Notes: a model not told the origin generated them from the sequence alone. DNA of 29,183 nt from a virus (IMGVR_UViG_3300044625_000244:1-29183), one strand, 5' to 3'. Numbered from the stretch's first letter, positions 7,319 through 16,880 are shown. Made by a program: numbers and translations.

Positions 7319-7345
7319 ATTGGCGAGAGGATTAGTCTCGCCAAT
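7319..7345 (-). terminator. Stem-loop between gp18 and gp19 (terminator-like, no U-run)
   Basis: ATTGGCGAGA (7319-7328) and TCTCGCCAAT (7336-7345) form a perfect 10-bp stem with a 7-base loop, starting just after the gp18 stop codon. On the minus strand it is followed by CTTATAAATATT instead of a T-run. It may be a weak terminator or a 3'-end stabiliser of the gp18 message. Confidence 0.6.
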
Positions 7346-7348
7346 TTA

Positions 7349-9718
7349 TTAGCCACCAATTTCGTCAAAGCTTACACTTGAGCGAGCAGCGATGAAGTTA
7401 AGTGTGATGAAGTTGATAGAACGATTTGGCTTAATAAAGATATCAGCAACGAATTCGTTACGATCAATTACTTCACCAGTGTTGTTAGACTCATCACACT
7501 TAACGCGGAAGTCTGTTACGCCGCGACGACCTTGTACATCGCGTAAGAACGGTTCAACCAAGTTCTTGAACTGTGCACGAGTAAATGAATCATTGAATTC
7601 AAACATCTGATAGCGTGCTGCAATCGCAATAGATTTTTCAAGAACAATAAACAAGCGACGTACGTTAACACGATCAAAGGCGCTTGGTCTTGCCAACATC
7701 GTCTTATCGCCGTAAAGGATGGTTCCTTGACCTGGGAATGCTGTAACTGGATTAATACCATTCTGATACAATATATCGCGATCTGCTTGACTTGGGTTCA
7801 ATCCAAGCTTAACGATATTCTTAATCTGACCGCGATTGAAACCGCCTGGAGAGAACCAAGGATCTGCGGTGTAATCAGTACGAGCACATAGACCAGCTAC
7901 GTCTCCGTTTAGTGGAACCCAACGATATGCATCGTTATAGCGATCATACTGGTACTTGAATCCAGAATCCATTACTGCATAAGAACTATTGATCGAAGTA
8001 TCATTCTTATAACTAATCATTGCATTAGTTGCAGTAGAACCTAAAGAAGTAATTGGTTCTCCGCCTGCATTTGGAGAAATAAACACAATACAATCTTTAC
8101 GTGGCTCTAGTAAATCTAGAATCTGTTTAGCAGTTGAAGCTGCTACGTTACCAACCGGAACTAAAGAGATATCATATTGTTCTGAGTTAGTTAGTGGAGT
8201 GTATGCAGTTACGATATTTGCAGCAGTAGAATTGAAATCATCTACACCGCCAGATAGCGTTACATCGTTTGTAATGATGTTTTGTGCAAATGCAACCATA
8301 ACCGCAACAGCCTTAGAAGATGTTGCTGCTACTTGTGCACGGGTTAGACCCCATCCGCTCTTAGCTATAGAAGTTAATTGAAGATTAGTAACACTCTCGC
8401 TTGATAATCCTTGAGCTACTTTAATAATGTAACCAGTAACAGTTGGAGAACCTGTCGTAGTAATACTTACAATGGTGCATGCTTTATTATTATTAACTGA
8501 TCCGGAAATCTGTAATTGGCGTGATGCTTTATCTGGTGCTAAATCCCACCATGTTTTGAAAGCAGCAAGTGTAGTGAAACCATCGCTATCTGTAATGGTA
8601 ATACTTCCACCTACACCAGTTTCATTACCTACAGGAGCTAAAGTACCAGATACACCAGTTGCAGCAGTAATTACTGAACTGTTTGGTTCTGATGTCGTAT
8701 CAGTTGCGTGATCCATCCACCAGATGTATCTAGAACTAGAATTGATAACACTCTTGTAATAATTATTAGAACCATCTGAATTCTTAGCATCAGATAGTTT
8801 AGATAAGAATGAGTATTTTTCTATAACTGATCCAGGTACACCACTGAAATCACCTTTATCATTATCGTATATTACGATATGTATCTCGTCGTTTGTAACA
8901 CCAACTTCACTAGCCCATTTACTTGTTCCAGGTACACCTTGGAATAATGCTTTAATCTTAACATCAGCTGTAGCCCAGTTACCAGCATCTAGGCGTACAA
9001 CGCGTAATCCATTTCCCATATCACCAGGAAACTTAGCAGCCCATGTACCAAATGTACCAGCTCCGCTATTATATGATGCTAGATATTGAGTAACGTTTTT
9101 AATCTTTGGTGCACCAGCTGTTGCCGAAAATACTGCTTGTGCTGTTGCTGCAGTACCACTTGCTGGTGCCGAAATGGTAATTATTGGAGCAGAGGTATAA
9201 CCACTACCTAGTGTTTGAACTGTGATACCAGTGATAGTACGTGTTCCGGTTTGATTAGGAGCAGTACCGGTAACGTTATCTGTGTAGGTAACAATTGCTG
9301 TTGGTGCAATACCACCACCAATTTGAGGAGCGCTAAATGAAACAGTTGGAACTTCACCTAATTGTGAATTCATAGCTGGAGCATATCCGCTACCCGGTGT
9401 AAAGTTAATAACTCCACTTATACCACCGCTTGCAACTGATACGGCATTTCTTATACCAGGAGCATCACTTCGTACAACCAACATGTTGTTAGTATAAGAT
9501 AAGAAATTCGCGGCGGTAAAGAAAGACTGATAGTTTTCATCGGTTGGTTTACCGAATCTCGATACTAAATCGGTTTCTGAAGAAACTCTAACTGGATCTT
9601 CAACCGGACCCCAAGCAAATGGTCCAGCGAAGGCTCCAGCCGAAGAAGAAACTGCTGGCACGATTGAAGAAAAATCTTTTTCTACAACGGCTACTCCTGG
9701 GCTTAGTTGAAAAGGCAT
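7349..9718 (-). CDS. gp18: Contractile tail sheath protein gp18
   Basis: This 789-residue sheath protein (from MPFQLSPGVAVVEKDFSS) is the gp18 family. It surrounds the tube and contracts at infection. The N-terminal FQLSPGVAVVEKD and AGPFAWGPVEDPVRVSSETD are typical. The C-terminal domain carries NFITLNFIAARSSVSFDEIGG. It is longer than T4 gp18 (659). About residues 100-205 hold glycine-rich repeats of an 'SGYTSAPIITISAP' type also found in gp14, and a further variable insert lies at about 355-470. The frame opens at 9742, but the ATG at 9718 with ribosome site CAGGAG is the better start. The upstream codons would cover the leader of the GATAAATA promoter. Confidence 0.96.
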   Translation of the reverse strand: MPFQLSPGVAVVEKDFSSIVPAVSSSAGAFAGPFAWGPVEDPVRVSSETDLVSRFGKPTDENYQSFFTAANFLSYTNNMLVVRSDAPGIRNAVSVASGGISGVINFTPGSGYAPAMNSQLGEVPTVSFSAPQIGGGIAPTAIVTYTDNVTGTAPNQTGTRTITGITVQTLGSGYTSAPIITISAPASGTAATAQAVFSATAGAPKIKNVTQYLASYNSGAGTFGTWAAKFPGDMGNGLRVVRLDAGNWATADVKIKALFQGVPGTSKWASEVGVTNDEIHIVIYDNDKGDFSGVPGSVIEKYSFLSKLSDAKNSDGSNNYYKSVINSSSRYIWWMDHATDTTSEPNSSVITAATGVSGTLAPVGNETGVGGSITITDSDGFTTLAAFKTWWDLAPDKASRQLQISGSVNNNKACTIVSITTTGSPTVTGYIIKVAQGLSSESVTNLQLTSIAKSGWGLTRAQVAATSSKAVAVMVAFAQNIITNDVTLSGGVDDFNSTAANIVTAYTPLTNSEQYDISLVPVGNVAASTAKQILDLLEPRKDCIVFISPNAGGEPITSLGSTATNAMISYKNDTSINSSYAVMDSGFKYQYDRYNDAYRWVPLNGDVAGLCARTDYTADPWFSPGGFNRGQIKNIVKLGLNPSQADRDILYQNGINPVTAFPGQGTILYGDKTMLARPSAFDRVNVRRLFIVLEKSIAIAARYQMFEFNDSFTRAQFKNLVEPFLRDVQGRRGVTDFRVKCDESNNTGEVIDRNEFVADIFIKPNRSINFITLNFIAARSSVSFDEIGG
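9107..9421 (-). repeat. Two copies of the SGY-x-PTVTIS module inserted in gp18
   Basis: Within gp18 two related protein repeats lie in tandem: GVINFTPGSGYAPAM...VPTVSFSAP and ITVQTLGSGYTSAPIITISAP, each followed by an alanine-rich strand. They match the two repeats in gp14. The first copy is more diverged and carries a small insertion. Confidence 0.7.
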
Positions 9719-9765
9719 GTTAAAACTCCTGTTATTATGCAATAAACATCTTATGATGTCTATAT

Positions 9766-9773
9766 TATTTATC
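9766..9773 (-). promoter_or_regulatory. Late promoter GATAAATA before gp18
   Basis: GATAAATA reads from 9773 to 9766 on the minus strand, in the gap after gp17. T4 spacing predicts a leader of about 42 bases to the gp18 ATG. It differs from the T4 consensus only at the first base. Confidence 0.6.
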
Positions 9774-9785
9774 TATAATCAGTTT

Positions 9786-11405
9786 TTAGAAGTTAGCAAG
9801 TACTTGCTCACTGTCTGTATTTCCATCATTATAAAATCCGAATGGTGTTAGTTGATCTTCGATCATCTTAATTCTATTTTCGTATATCACTTGTCTAATA
9901 TTTATATTACTCAATTCTTTAAAGTATGAATTGGTAGTCGCCCACGAAAATAAAACAAGAGGCATAACTAGATCATCATGATAGCCATCGTCGGCTTCAA
10001 AAGAATTCTTCTTTTGTATGAAAGTTGATATTTCGGATATGATATCAGCATCAGGAATTAGAAGTTTCTTCTCTTCGACTAGTGTCTTAAAGTTAGAACA
10101 TCCAATTCTTTTAACCTTCTTATCAGTAGTAACTCCGAACTGAGTTTTACCACCGCCAAATCCGCCCGATATTACCTGTCCGTCTGTGTTTCTGTTCACC
10201 ATTATAAGATTGTCATACTCATATTCATTATAAAGAATATCTGCAACTTGCTCTGAACTATTAATTTCAACTAGAACATATGCATTATTGAATTCCTTAG
10301 CCACCGTATATATGACTGTAGGATACAACAATGGACTAATCTTGTTATCACGATATTTACCAACTACCTTATATGGCATAGAAGACATATCCACTATGAC
10401 AAATGCAGAGTAATCTCCATCAACTCCCTTTGCGGTATCTGCTATTAGACAATATGTTCTGTCTTCTTGAGCATCACCGTTAGAAACTTTAACTGGCTTT
10501 TCATATACATCTAAGCCATCCTTACTATATATTATATCTCCAGGAGACATCTGAGAGATAGCATTAGCAGATATAAGTGTAAGACTTGATCCAAGGAACT
10601 TACACAATACTTCTTGGTTAAACTTAAGATCACCGAGCAATTTGTGTTGCGCTGCTGCCCACTTCTCGTCTCGACCTGGAATGTCTGTGTATGGAATGAA
10701 TAATGGAACGAAACCGTTACGTCCTTTTTCCGCATCATTCCAGAATTTCCAGAAATGATTATATCCAAGAGGAGTAGAACTTAATAGAATCTTTGTGGTT
10801 TGACCTGCAGAGATTGTAGGATAAACAGAAGTAAAGAACTGTTCTGCAACTGTGTTTGGAATAATTGCGGCCTCGTCGACATATAACATGTTAACGGATT
10901 TACCACGAATACCCGATGTTGTAGTTGCTGAGGTGAATACCTTAGATCCATTCTCAAGTTCAATATCACCTTTGTTCCATGTTACTACACCTTGTTGCAT
11001 CCACTTAGGAAGCATTTCGTACATAACCTGATAGCGATCTAAAACTTCTCGAGCTGCACTAGCTTTGTTAGCAAGAATAGCAACAGACTTATTTGCTTGA
11101 AATAAAGTGTACCAAAGAATGTATGCTGCAGATGTTGTAGTCTTACCTTGCTGACGTCCTTCCATAAGAATAACCATGCGGTTATTATGAATAACATTTA
11201 GCTTATTGACCTGACAAGGATAGAGACTGAACTTCTGAAGACCATGATCGAGAGTAACGATATAGCAATAATTACTAATGAAGTATATGTGATCTTCTGC
11301 ACACTTCATATACTCTTCAAGTTGATCCTTGTCAAAGGATATGACTTGACCAGCACTCTTTAGATTAGAGTTAGAATTATAAAACTTTACATCATTTGTT
11401 GCCAT
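9786..11405 (-). CDS. gp17: Large terminase subunit gp17 (packaging ATPase and nuclease)
   Basis: This 539-residue protein is the gp17 motor that cuts concatemeric DNA and pumps it into the prohead through gp20. The ATPase domain has the Walker A motif GRQQGKTT (83-90), Walker B MLYVDEAA (173-180, D177 and E178) and coupling motif LLSSTP (207-212). The RNase H-like nuclease domain has IADTAKGVDGDYSAF (D323), VLVEIN (E380) and GYHDDLVM (D477/D478), which align with the T4 acidic triad. Length is close to cyanophage gp17 and shorter than T4 (610). It starts 6 bases after gp15, with no intervening gp16. No strong ribosome site precedes the ATG. Confidence 0.98.
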   Translation of the reverse strand: MATNDVKFYNSNSNLKSAGQVISFDKDQLEEYMKCAEDHIYFISNYCYIVTLDHGLQKFSLYPCQVNKLNVIHNNRMVILMEGRQQGKTTTSAAYILWYTLFQANKSVAILANKASAAREVLDRYQVMYEMLPKWMQQGVVTWNKGDIELENGSKVFTSATTTSGIRGKSVNMLYVDEAAIIPNTVAEQFFTSVYPTISAGQTTKILLSSTPLGYNHFWKFWNDAEKGRNGFVPLFIPYTDIPGRDEKWAAAQHKLLGDLKFNQEVLCKFLGSSLTLISANAISQMSPGDIIYSKDGLDVYEKPVKVSNGDAQEDRTYCLIADTAKGVDGDYSAFVIVDMSSMPYKVVGKYRDNKISPLLYPTVIYTVAKEFNNAYVLVEINSSEQVADILYNEYEYDNLIMVNRNTDGQVISGGFGGGKTQFGVTTDKKVKRIGCSNFKTLVEEKKLLIPDADIISEISTFIQKKNSFEADDGYHDDLVMPLVLFSWATTNSYFKELSNINIRQVIYENRIKMIEDQLTPFGFYNDGNTDSEQVLANF

Positions 11406-11411
11406 GCTATA

Positions 11412-12134
11412 TTAATATTCGTCCCAAGAAGTTGTTACATTTCCTGTAGTAGTATTGCCTTGTTGTTCTAAATCTGCAAAAGATGCTAAATCGGGGTCAT
11501 CGGTGTTAATGAATATAGTCTTAATGATATCACCATTTTGAACTGGTCCATACATCCATGCCTTCATCGTAAAGTTGAATGTATATGTTACAAATCTTCT
11601 GGTCTGAAAGTCACCATCATATTCATCGCTCATGCTCACTGAATTTAATATGACTGGAATATCGCTCTTGATGTTTGAGTCAGGAATTGTATTGATAGTC
11701 ATCGTTAATTCTGGAGAGAAGTACGGAACTATCTGTTCCATAATCTGAAGACCATCTTCTGATGTCTTAGCGAGTGCGTATAAACTTATCTCAATATTAT
11801 ATGGTACTGGCGCGTAAGTCTTTTTAGTAAGGTTAGGAGTTGAACACGTTATAAAGGATGTTCTATTAAACTTACGTTGAGCATCATAACTAAATCCTGT
11901 AATTTCAAATGCCATTCTTGGTAATACTGTATATACATGATTCTCGAGAGAAGAATCTTGCTCAATTCTGACTAACCATTTTTCCTTTGGTGCATACGTA
12001 ATAGGCACTGCTATCGTCTGTTGCTGACTCTTATCGGCATTCTCACGCTTGATTTTGATGTCACTGAATAGACTACCGAACGCTACAATAGTTTTTCTCG
12101 TAATTCCGTGATAGAAGATATCGTTGTTTAGCAT
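11412..12134 (-). CDS. gp15: Tail terminator / sheath stabiliser gp15
   Basis: This 240-residue protein is the T4 gp15 family, a hexamer that caps the tail tube and last sheath ring and joins the tail to the neck. The start MLNNDIFYHGITRKTIVAFG, followed by LFSDIKIKRE, is characteristic, as is the PVPYNIEISLYALAKTSEDG segment in the middle. Length is near that of T4 gp15 (272). The open frame can be read from a TTG at 12140, but the ATG at 12134 with GGAG eight bases upstream is preferred. It follows gp14 almost directly and precedes gp17. Confidence 0.93.
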   Translation of the reverse strand: MLNNDIFYHGITRKTIVAFGSLFSDIKIKRENADKSQQQTIAVPITYAPKEKWLVRIEQDSSLENHVYTVLPRMAFEITGFSYDAQRKFNRTSFITCSTPNLTKKTYAPVPYNIEISLYALAKTSEDGLQIMEQIVPYFSPELTMTINTIPDSNIKSDIPVILNSVSMSDEYDGDFQTRRFVTYTFNFTMKAWMYGPVQNGDIIKTIFINTDDPDLASFADLEQQGNTTTGNVTTSWDEY

Positions 12135-12136
12135 AA

Positions 12137-13045
12137 TCAATCTCCAAACGGATTAGATGTATCAAACACATGAGTCACTGCTTCTTGTTTGAATGATGTA
12201 TTGCTGCCAAATGAATTTGGATTATCTACATTAATATGTATTGTTGCTACAGCTACAGCTGTAACTCCTGATGCTGGAGATGATATCGTCACAGTTGGAA
12301 TAGAAGTATATTGAGATCCCGCATTAGTGATGGTAATTGCAATTACTTTTCCAGCATTAGATCCAGTTCCTAAAGTTGCCACTGCAGTAGCACCTAAACC
12401 TCCTCCACCACTTATCGTTACAGTTGGAATAGAAGTATAACCAGAACCATTATTAGTTACATTTATGCTCAACACTTCACCATATACAGATCTTGTGACA
12501 TCAGTGGAAAAAGTTTTAAGACTTTCGAACGTGTCAATTTCCTTATATCCAGTTTCAATCTTCTCAGAACTATACTGGAATAGTTCTACTTGTAAACGAT
12601 ATACGTACAGTTTCTTGAGTTGATAGAATGGATCTTGATGATCTACAAACTTAATCTCGAATAAACCTTTTGTTAATGGGAAGTACAATAGATCGCCTTC
12701 GGCTGGACGATTTGGTAGGATGATGTCGGTATGCTTTCCTACAAACTTTTCCCAAGTTCTGCGAGCCACTGTAAGTGTTGCGGATTGCTCCATCATTAGA
12801 CCAAACTTCTGAATGAAAGCTCCTTGGCCTGCAAATCCATCTACAGTTTCGAGATACATATCGATTGGATAAGCATCTTGAAACTTTGACATACGATCTT
12901 CACCAAGAATTTCGTCTTTAGCTACTAGAGTTCTAGGAATGTAAAACATTTCCTGGCCATAGATAGAGATTGACTCTATCGTAAGGTCTTCTAGTAGGTA
13001 CTGTTCGTTCTTAGTACCGTGAGAAAAGTAAACGTTGCGTGCCAT
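12137..13045 (-). CDS. gp14: Neck protein gp14 with inserted repeat module
   Basis: This 302-residue protein is the gp14 neck protein, which joins with gp13 to complete filled heads and make the collar where the tail docks. The N-terminus [20 protein letters not shown], with [14 protein letters not shown] next, and [19 protein letters not shown] (117-135) are family segments. Residues about 190-270 contain two tandem copies of an '[12 protein letters not shown]' beta module that T4 gp14 lacks. After them the conserved C-terminal part resumes ([18 protein letters not shown]). Order gp13-gp14-gp15 matches T4, and it starts 1 base after gp13 ends. Confidence 0.93.
   Translation of the reverse strand: MARNVYFSHGTKNEQYLLEDLTIESISIYGQEMFYIPRTLVAKDEILGEDRMSKFQDAYPIDMYLETVDGFAGQGAFIQKFGLMMEQSATLTVARRTWEKFVGKHTDIILPNRPAEGDLLYFPLTKGLFEIKFVDHQDPFYQLKKLYVYRLQVELFQYSSEKIETGYKEIDTFESLKTFSTDVTRSVYGEVLSINVTNNGSGYTSIPTVTISGGGGLGATAVATLGTGSNAGKVIAITITNAGSQYTSIPTVTISSPASGVTAVAVATIHINVDNPNSFGSNTSFKQEAVTHVFDTSNPFGD
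12236..12478 (-). repeat. Two tandem copies of the SGY-x-PTVTIS module in gp14
   Basis: Residues 192-228 and 236-270 of gp14 repeat the pattern I-x-I/V-T-N[14 protein letters not shown] followed by an Ala/Val strand. At DNA level the string ACAGTTGGAATAGAAGTATA occurs in both copies on the plus strand (near 12291 and 12420), so the duplication is fairly recent. Confidence 0.85.
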
Positions 13046-13046
13046 T

Positions 13047-13787
13047 TTATCCCATGAAGAATTCTAAAGGAGCTGACTTTGTTAATAGGCCATCTTCTAG
13101 TTTTTCTATTTCTGTAACAGCTTCTTGGTATAATTTATCTCCATCGATAGTTACACCACCTGGAAGTTGCATCCCTTGGAATTTCTTGATGTTAGTTGCC
13201 CACTGCTTTTTAATTAATGCAGCGGTGTAGTGCTTGAGCCACGAATCGCCATACATTCTTGGCGCATCAGCAGGATCTAAAACTCTATAACATTCAACAA
13301 GAAGATAGGTACCAGGTTGAATATTTTCTTGCCATTGTTCTTCAATATAAAGCTTGTTTGTTAATCGATTGAAGCGATACAATGGATGACCATTTAGTGT
13401 TAAATCAAGCAAGGATAGGTGTGCCATCACTTGAGTATAATAGATGACCGAAGTAGCAGTTAGATCATATAGATCGTTTAGTCTTAATTGATATTGTAAG
13501 TCAAAGATAGACTTAGATGTTGAGGTCCCTGATGCAATTGGGAATACACGAGTTACACCATACACTAAATCTGGTATAGGAATATATCTGTTAGTCACAT
13601 CTGTTGGAGTGACCAGATGTTTTAGGTAAACCTTTTCAATACCATCATGATGGTATTGACGGAAATACTCAATAGCCTCATCTACTCGATCTTCGATCTG
13701 AGCATCGTCAATATTGATCTCAACGACGGGTTCTCCAAGTTCTCTTAGGCACCAATCGATTAATCCTTGTCTTGTTGTTACCGGCAT
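13047..13787 (-). CDS. gp13: Neck protein gp13
   Basis: This 246-residue protein is the gp13 neck protein, partner of gp14 in head completion and tail attachment. The N-terminal [20 protein letters not shown] and the following [20 protein letters not shown] (helical, acidic) are the recognisable start of this family. [20 protein letters not shown] (170s-180s) and the C-terminal SAPLEFFMG are also typical. It is shorter than T4 gp13 (309), as is usual in aquatic T4-like phages. It begins the conserved neck-to-capsid series right after the fibre cassette, behind a CATAAATA late-promoter box and ribosome site AAGGAA. Confidence 0.93.
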   Translation of the reverse strand: MPVTTRQGLIDWCLRELGEPVVEINIDDAQIEDRVDEAIEYFRQYHHDGIEKVYLKHLVTPTDVTNRYIPIPDLVYGVTRVFPIASGTSTSKSIFDLQYQLRLNDLYDLTATSVIYYTQVMAHLSLLDLTLNGHPLYRFNRLTNKLYIEEQWQENIQPGTYLLVECYRVLDPADAPRMYGDSWLKHYTAALIKKQWATNIKKFQGMQLPGGVTIDGDKLYQEAVTEIEKLEDGLLTKSAPLEFFMG

Positions 13788-13807
13788 ATTATTCCTTAAT
13801 TATTTTA

Positions 13808-13815
13808 TATTTATG
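13808..13815 (-). promoter_or_regulatory. Late-promoter box CATAAATA before gp13
   Basis: CATAAATA reads from 13815 to 13808 on the minus strand, overlapping the stop codon of the upstream 1021-residue gene. T4 spacing gives a leader of about 15 bases with AAGGAA before the ATG of gp13. It would start the neck and packaging transcript. Confidence 0.6.
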
Positions 13816-16800
13816 CTGATTCACTAACTAATCTATTATAAAGAGTAGAACCAAGAAGACTGCTTAAGGTAGTGCCTTGATTGAATAGTAGTGAATTCGT
13901 TGCATTAGTTGAAGTAACTGAGTTCAGAGTTAAACTACCTGCAATAATGCGTGTAGAATCTGCAAACGTTCCATTTCTACTTAAATAATACCCAGCTAAG
14001 TTGATTGTATAATTACCGCCACTATAAGTGACGTTAAGATCGGCAGTAGATGCTACTCGTGCTCCATTCGATCTGAATAATAAACTCAAATCAACTCTAT
14101 CGCCAGAGGTAGATAGCAAACCAGTAACTGCAGTATATTGATAACCAACCGAATATCCTATAGCACCGGCAATTACAATTCTGTCTGCTCCGCTACCACC
14201 GTTCATAACAACGCGCCCCATTCCTATAGATGCATTAATGAGTTTATCATCTCCATTACTGGTATTTAAGAACACATTCGAAGCACTACCTTCATTTCTT
14301 CCAATTATTATTGTGGTATCAGCCCCAATTTCAGGATATGCTCTACCAGAGTTAATTTCGGTTTGAGGACCACCAGTTCCACCAACTGGATACGTAGAAT
14401 TATCGCGCGATATAATAATCGTATCATTAAGATCACCACTAATTACAATGTCTATAAGATTATTTCCATACATCGTAGCAATGTGAGGTATTAATGTAGA
14501 TCCTCCATAGTTGGGACTTTGAGGAATATTGTCATAGTGAATTCGTTGGGCAAACAAAATACCACTTAAAATACTTGAACTTACACCTTGTTCAACATAA
14601 ACATTCCAAGAGAAAGATGCTGGAGGTGAATATGGTGCAACGGTATCAACAGTAGTATAAAAAACTCTGGCTTCTGCTCCCCAAGTGGGATCAATTTCAT
14701 AATATTTTGTTACATATATTATCTCACGATCTTCATAGTTTGGAAAAATACTCATATTAACTAAACCACCTGTATTGCTCCAAGTAGGAATATTTGCGCC
14801 ACCATAAAAAGCGCCTTCTATAGTTCTGAATTCTGCTTTTGATCCAATGGGTCTAATTTTTAAAGTGTTAGTTCCATCCGTAATAGTTATGCGCGCAATC
14901 TTTTCACCATTTGGATTAATAATTTGTGTTTTTCCCGTCAATGGATCTGTGACACTAAATAATATTTTATCATATAGTGGATCAGTAGGATGTTGCTCAT
15001 ACGATGAAGATATTAATCTTTCTAAATAATTGGGAAGTGCTTTTAGTGGACGATTATAAGATACTGGACCTAAATCAAATGTATGTCTCGTGAAAGTACC
15101 AATATAATAATTTTCAACAAGCGCATCTGCATTATAAGTACTAGGACTTGTTATCATGCCACCAATTGTATTAGAAGGAGATGTATAAGTAGTCGTTTGA
15201 CAAAACGCATGAAAAGTATCATAATTAACACTAGATATCGCGTATGTCATTAGTGTTAATTGCGCACCCAGACCTCCCGAATCGCCCCCTCCATACGGTC
15301 TTTCATTCTTACTGGTATACGTGAATGAAGTGCCAAATTTATATTTTCCGTTGTCGCTCGTTAAGCCAGGTTCTAGTTGAAGTGAAAAATACGCAGGTGT
15401 AACGTTATAGTTATAATCATTACTATTTATTACAGCTTGTCCTCTTACATTATATACCACATAGCGTGTGCTAACATCAGATTCTGCAGTATATTCGAAT
15501 GACGCTGAAGAATAGCCCCCAACTTTAGCAGAAACTCCACGCAATACATTTGAACTCCCAGTATTAACACCGGCACGAACACTTAATCCTACTGCTACTG
15601 CAGTTGCACTAACACTATTAACTACATAACCTTTATTAACAGAACACATATATGATGTAGTATCATAATCAGGACTTTCCAGTTGACTAGTATCGGAAAC
15701 ACTTGACGTCATACTAATAAAATATGCAGTATTATATAAAAGATCAGATGAACTAGTCGCATCTGGATGAGGATCTCCTATAGAAATACCAGTTGCCCAA
15801 CTTGGTCTTACACCTCCTCCTACAACAGGATGAAAGTAATGAGGAGAAGTTGAAATATTAGTTCCAGTACTTGGATCTAACAAAAATAATACAGCACCAG
15901 AATTAAAACTATAGTTCGAGTCATTCGGTATAGTGGCATCACCAAAAAATGTAAGTGTAGTATCAACATAATTAGCTAAGACTACTACTTTTCCAACATG
16001 TTTATCATATCGTATTGCAACCGGAGCATACGTGAATCTATTTCCGGTTCCGCCAGTGGCTGCGCTAAATGGAGCATACTTCTTTGACCATACTACTGCT
16101 GGAGAAGCAGAAGCAGGACCTATTTTATATACTACAAGATCTTTTGTAGCATTGCTATCACGACCAGCAATATAATAGTACTTTTGTCCAGATTCTATAA
16201 CTTCACATGCACACGTAATTTCACTTAACGTAGAAAATGTAAACGTTGTATTTGCGATATATTTTCTACTATTGTCGGGATAGAAGTCAAAAAATATTGG
16301 AGCACCATTAACTTTGCCGAATACTCCTACAGTATCAGTTACGTTTTCATATGTAGTCTGACTAGTAGTAGTATTCCATGCGCCATTTCTTTCTGGTATC
16401 GCGATACCAGAAAGAAATGTATAAGGATTAGAAGCAGTATTAGAAGAGTAAAATCTAGTACTACTTAAATTGTTTCCATCAGCGTCGAACATATCAAGTC
16501 TAGCATAGGTGATACCACCACCCTGACTTTCAGTACCTACTGCTATTCGTCTTGTGCTAGTACTTACTGACGACATATAAGAACTAACTCTTCCTGGATT
16601 GTTAGAGCTTACATTAGACAAAGGTTTTTGTGTCCATCTAATATCACCTTTTGATGTCGTAGATATTAAGATGCCTCGATACGTGCCATCTCCGTTTACA
16701 GTATTACTGATACTACTGTTCATATTTGGAAATGGCAAATAGTCCTCACTTGAATAAGAATTTATGTTCTTCACAGGCCCATATATCTTAAACCAAGAAT

Positions 16801-16876
16801 TAGAAATTCCAGACTTAAGAGTGTCTTTTCTGTTCTCGCTAAAAGCTGATAGCGCTAAAGATGAGATTGCTGGCAT
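13811..16876 (-). CDS. Large tail-fibre or virion surface protein with RTX-like C-terminus
   Basis: This 1021-residue protein starts MPAISSLALSAFSENRKDTL. The N-terminal half has repeated strand blades (ARLDMFDADGNNLSSTRFYS, YYYIAGRDSNATKDLVVYKI, GKVVVLANYVDTTLTFFGDA) that look like a beta-propeller. The C-terminal part holds an RTX-like region: NTSNGDDKLINAS and NGGSGADRIVIAG (about 871-904), then SGDRVDLSLLF. This resembles the calcium-binding repeats and C-terminal domain of secreted bacterial RTX proteins. No signal peptide is seen. It lies at the end of the fibre cassette, directly before gp13, and starts 4 bases after the 235-residue fibre gene with no clear ribosome site. A receptor-binding or surface-adhesion role is inferred from position and domain type. 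Confidence 0.75.
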   Translation of the reverse strand: MPAISSLALSAFSENRKDTLKSGISNSWFKIYGPVKNINSYSSEDYLPFPNMNSSISNTVNGDGTYRGILISTTSKGDIRWTQKPLSNVSSNNPGRVSSYMSSVSTSTRRIAVGTESQGGGITYARLDMFDADGNNLSSTRFYSSNTASNPYTFLSGIAIPERNGAWNTTTSQTTYENVTDTVGVFGKVNGAPIFFDFYPDNSRKYIANTTFTFSTLSEITCACEVIESGQKYYYIAGRDSNATKDLVVYKIGPASASPAVVWSKKYAPFSAATGGTGNRFTYAPVAIRYDKHVGKVVVLANYVDTTLTFFGDATIPNDSNYSFNSGAVLFLLDPSTGTNISTSPHYFHPVVGGGVRPSWATGISIGDPHPDATSSSDLLYNTAYFISMTSSVSDTSQLESPDYDTTSYMCSVNKGYVVNSVSATAVAVGLSVRAGVNTGSSNVLRGVSAKVGGYSSASFEYTAESDVSTRYVVYNVRGQAVINSNDYNYNVTPAYFSLQLEPGLTSDNGKYKFGTSFTYTSKNERPYGGGDSGGLGAQLTLMTYAISSVNYDTFHAFCQTTTYTSPSNTIGGMITSPSTYNADALVENYYIGTFTRHTFDLGPVSYNRPLKALPNYLERLISSSYEQHPTDPLYDKILFSVTDPLTGKTQIINPNGEKIARITITDGTNTLKIRPIGSKAEFRTIEGAFYGGANIPTWSNTGGLVNMSIFPNYEDREIIYVTKYYEIDPTWGAEARVFYTTVDTVAPYSPPASFSWNVYVEQGVSSSILSGILFAQRIHYDNIPQSPNYGGSTLIPHIATMYGNNLIDIVISGDLNDTIIISRDNSTYPVGGTGGPQTEINSGRAYPEIGADTTIIIGRNEGSASNVFLNTSNGDDKLINASIGMGRVVMNGGSGADRIVIAGAIGYSVGYQYTAVTGLLSTSGDRVDLSLLFRSNGARVASTADLNVTYSGGNYTINLAGYYLSRNGTFADSTRIIAGSLTLNSVTSTNATNSLLFNQGTTLSSLLGSTLYNRLVSESA

Positions 16877-16880
16877 AATA

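Noticed and set aside
9719-9742. Upstream start of gp18 at 9742.
   Set aside because: The family begins at MPFQLSPG and a good ribosome site precedes the ATG at 9718.
9899-9906. Exact TATAAATA inside the 3' part of gp17.
   Set aside because: It is about 180 bases from gp18, encodes conserved-frame residues (Asn-Ile-Asn-Ile), and a closer GATAAATA box exists. Left unassigned.
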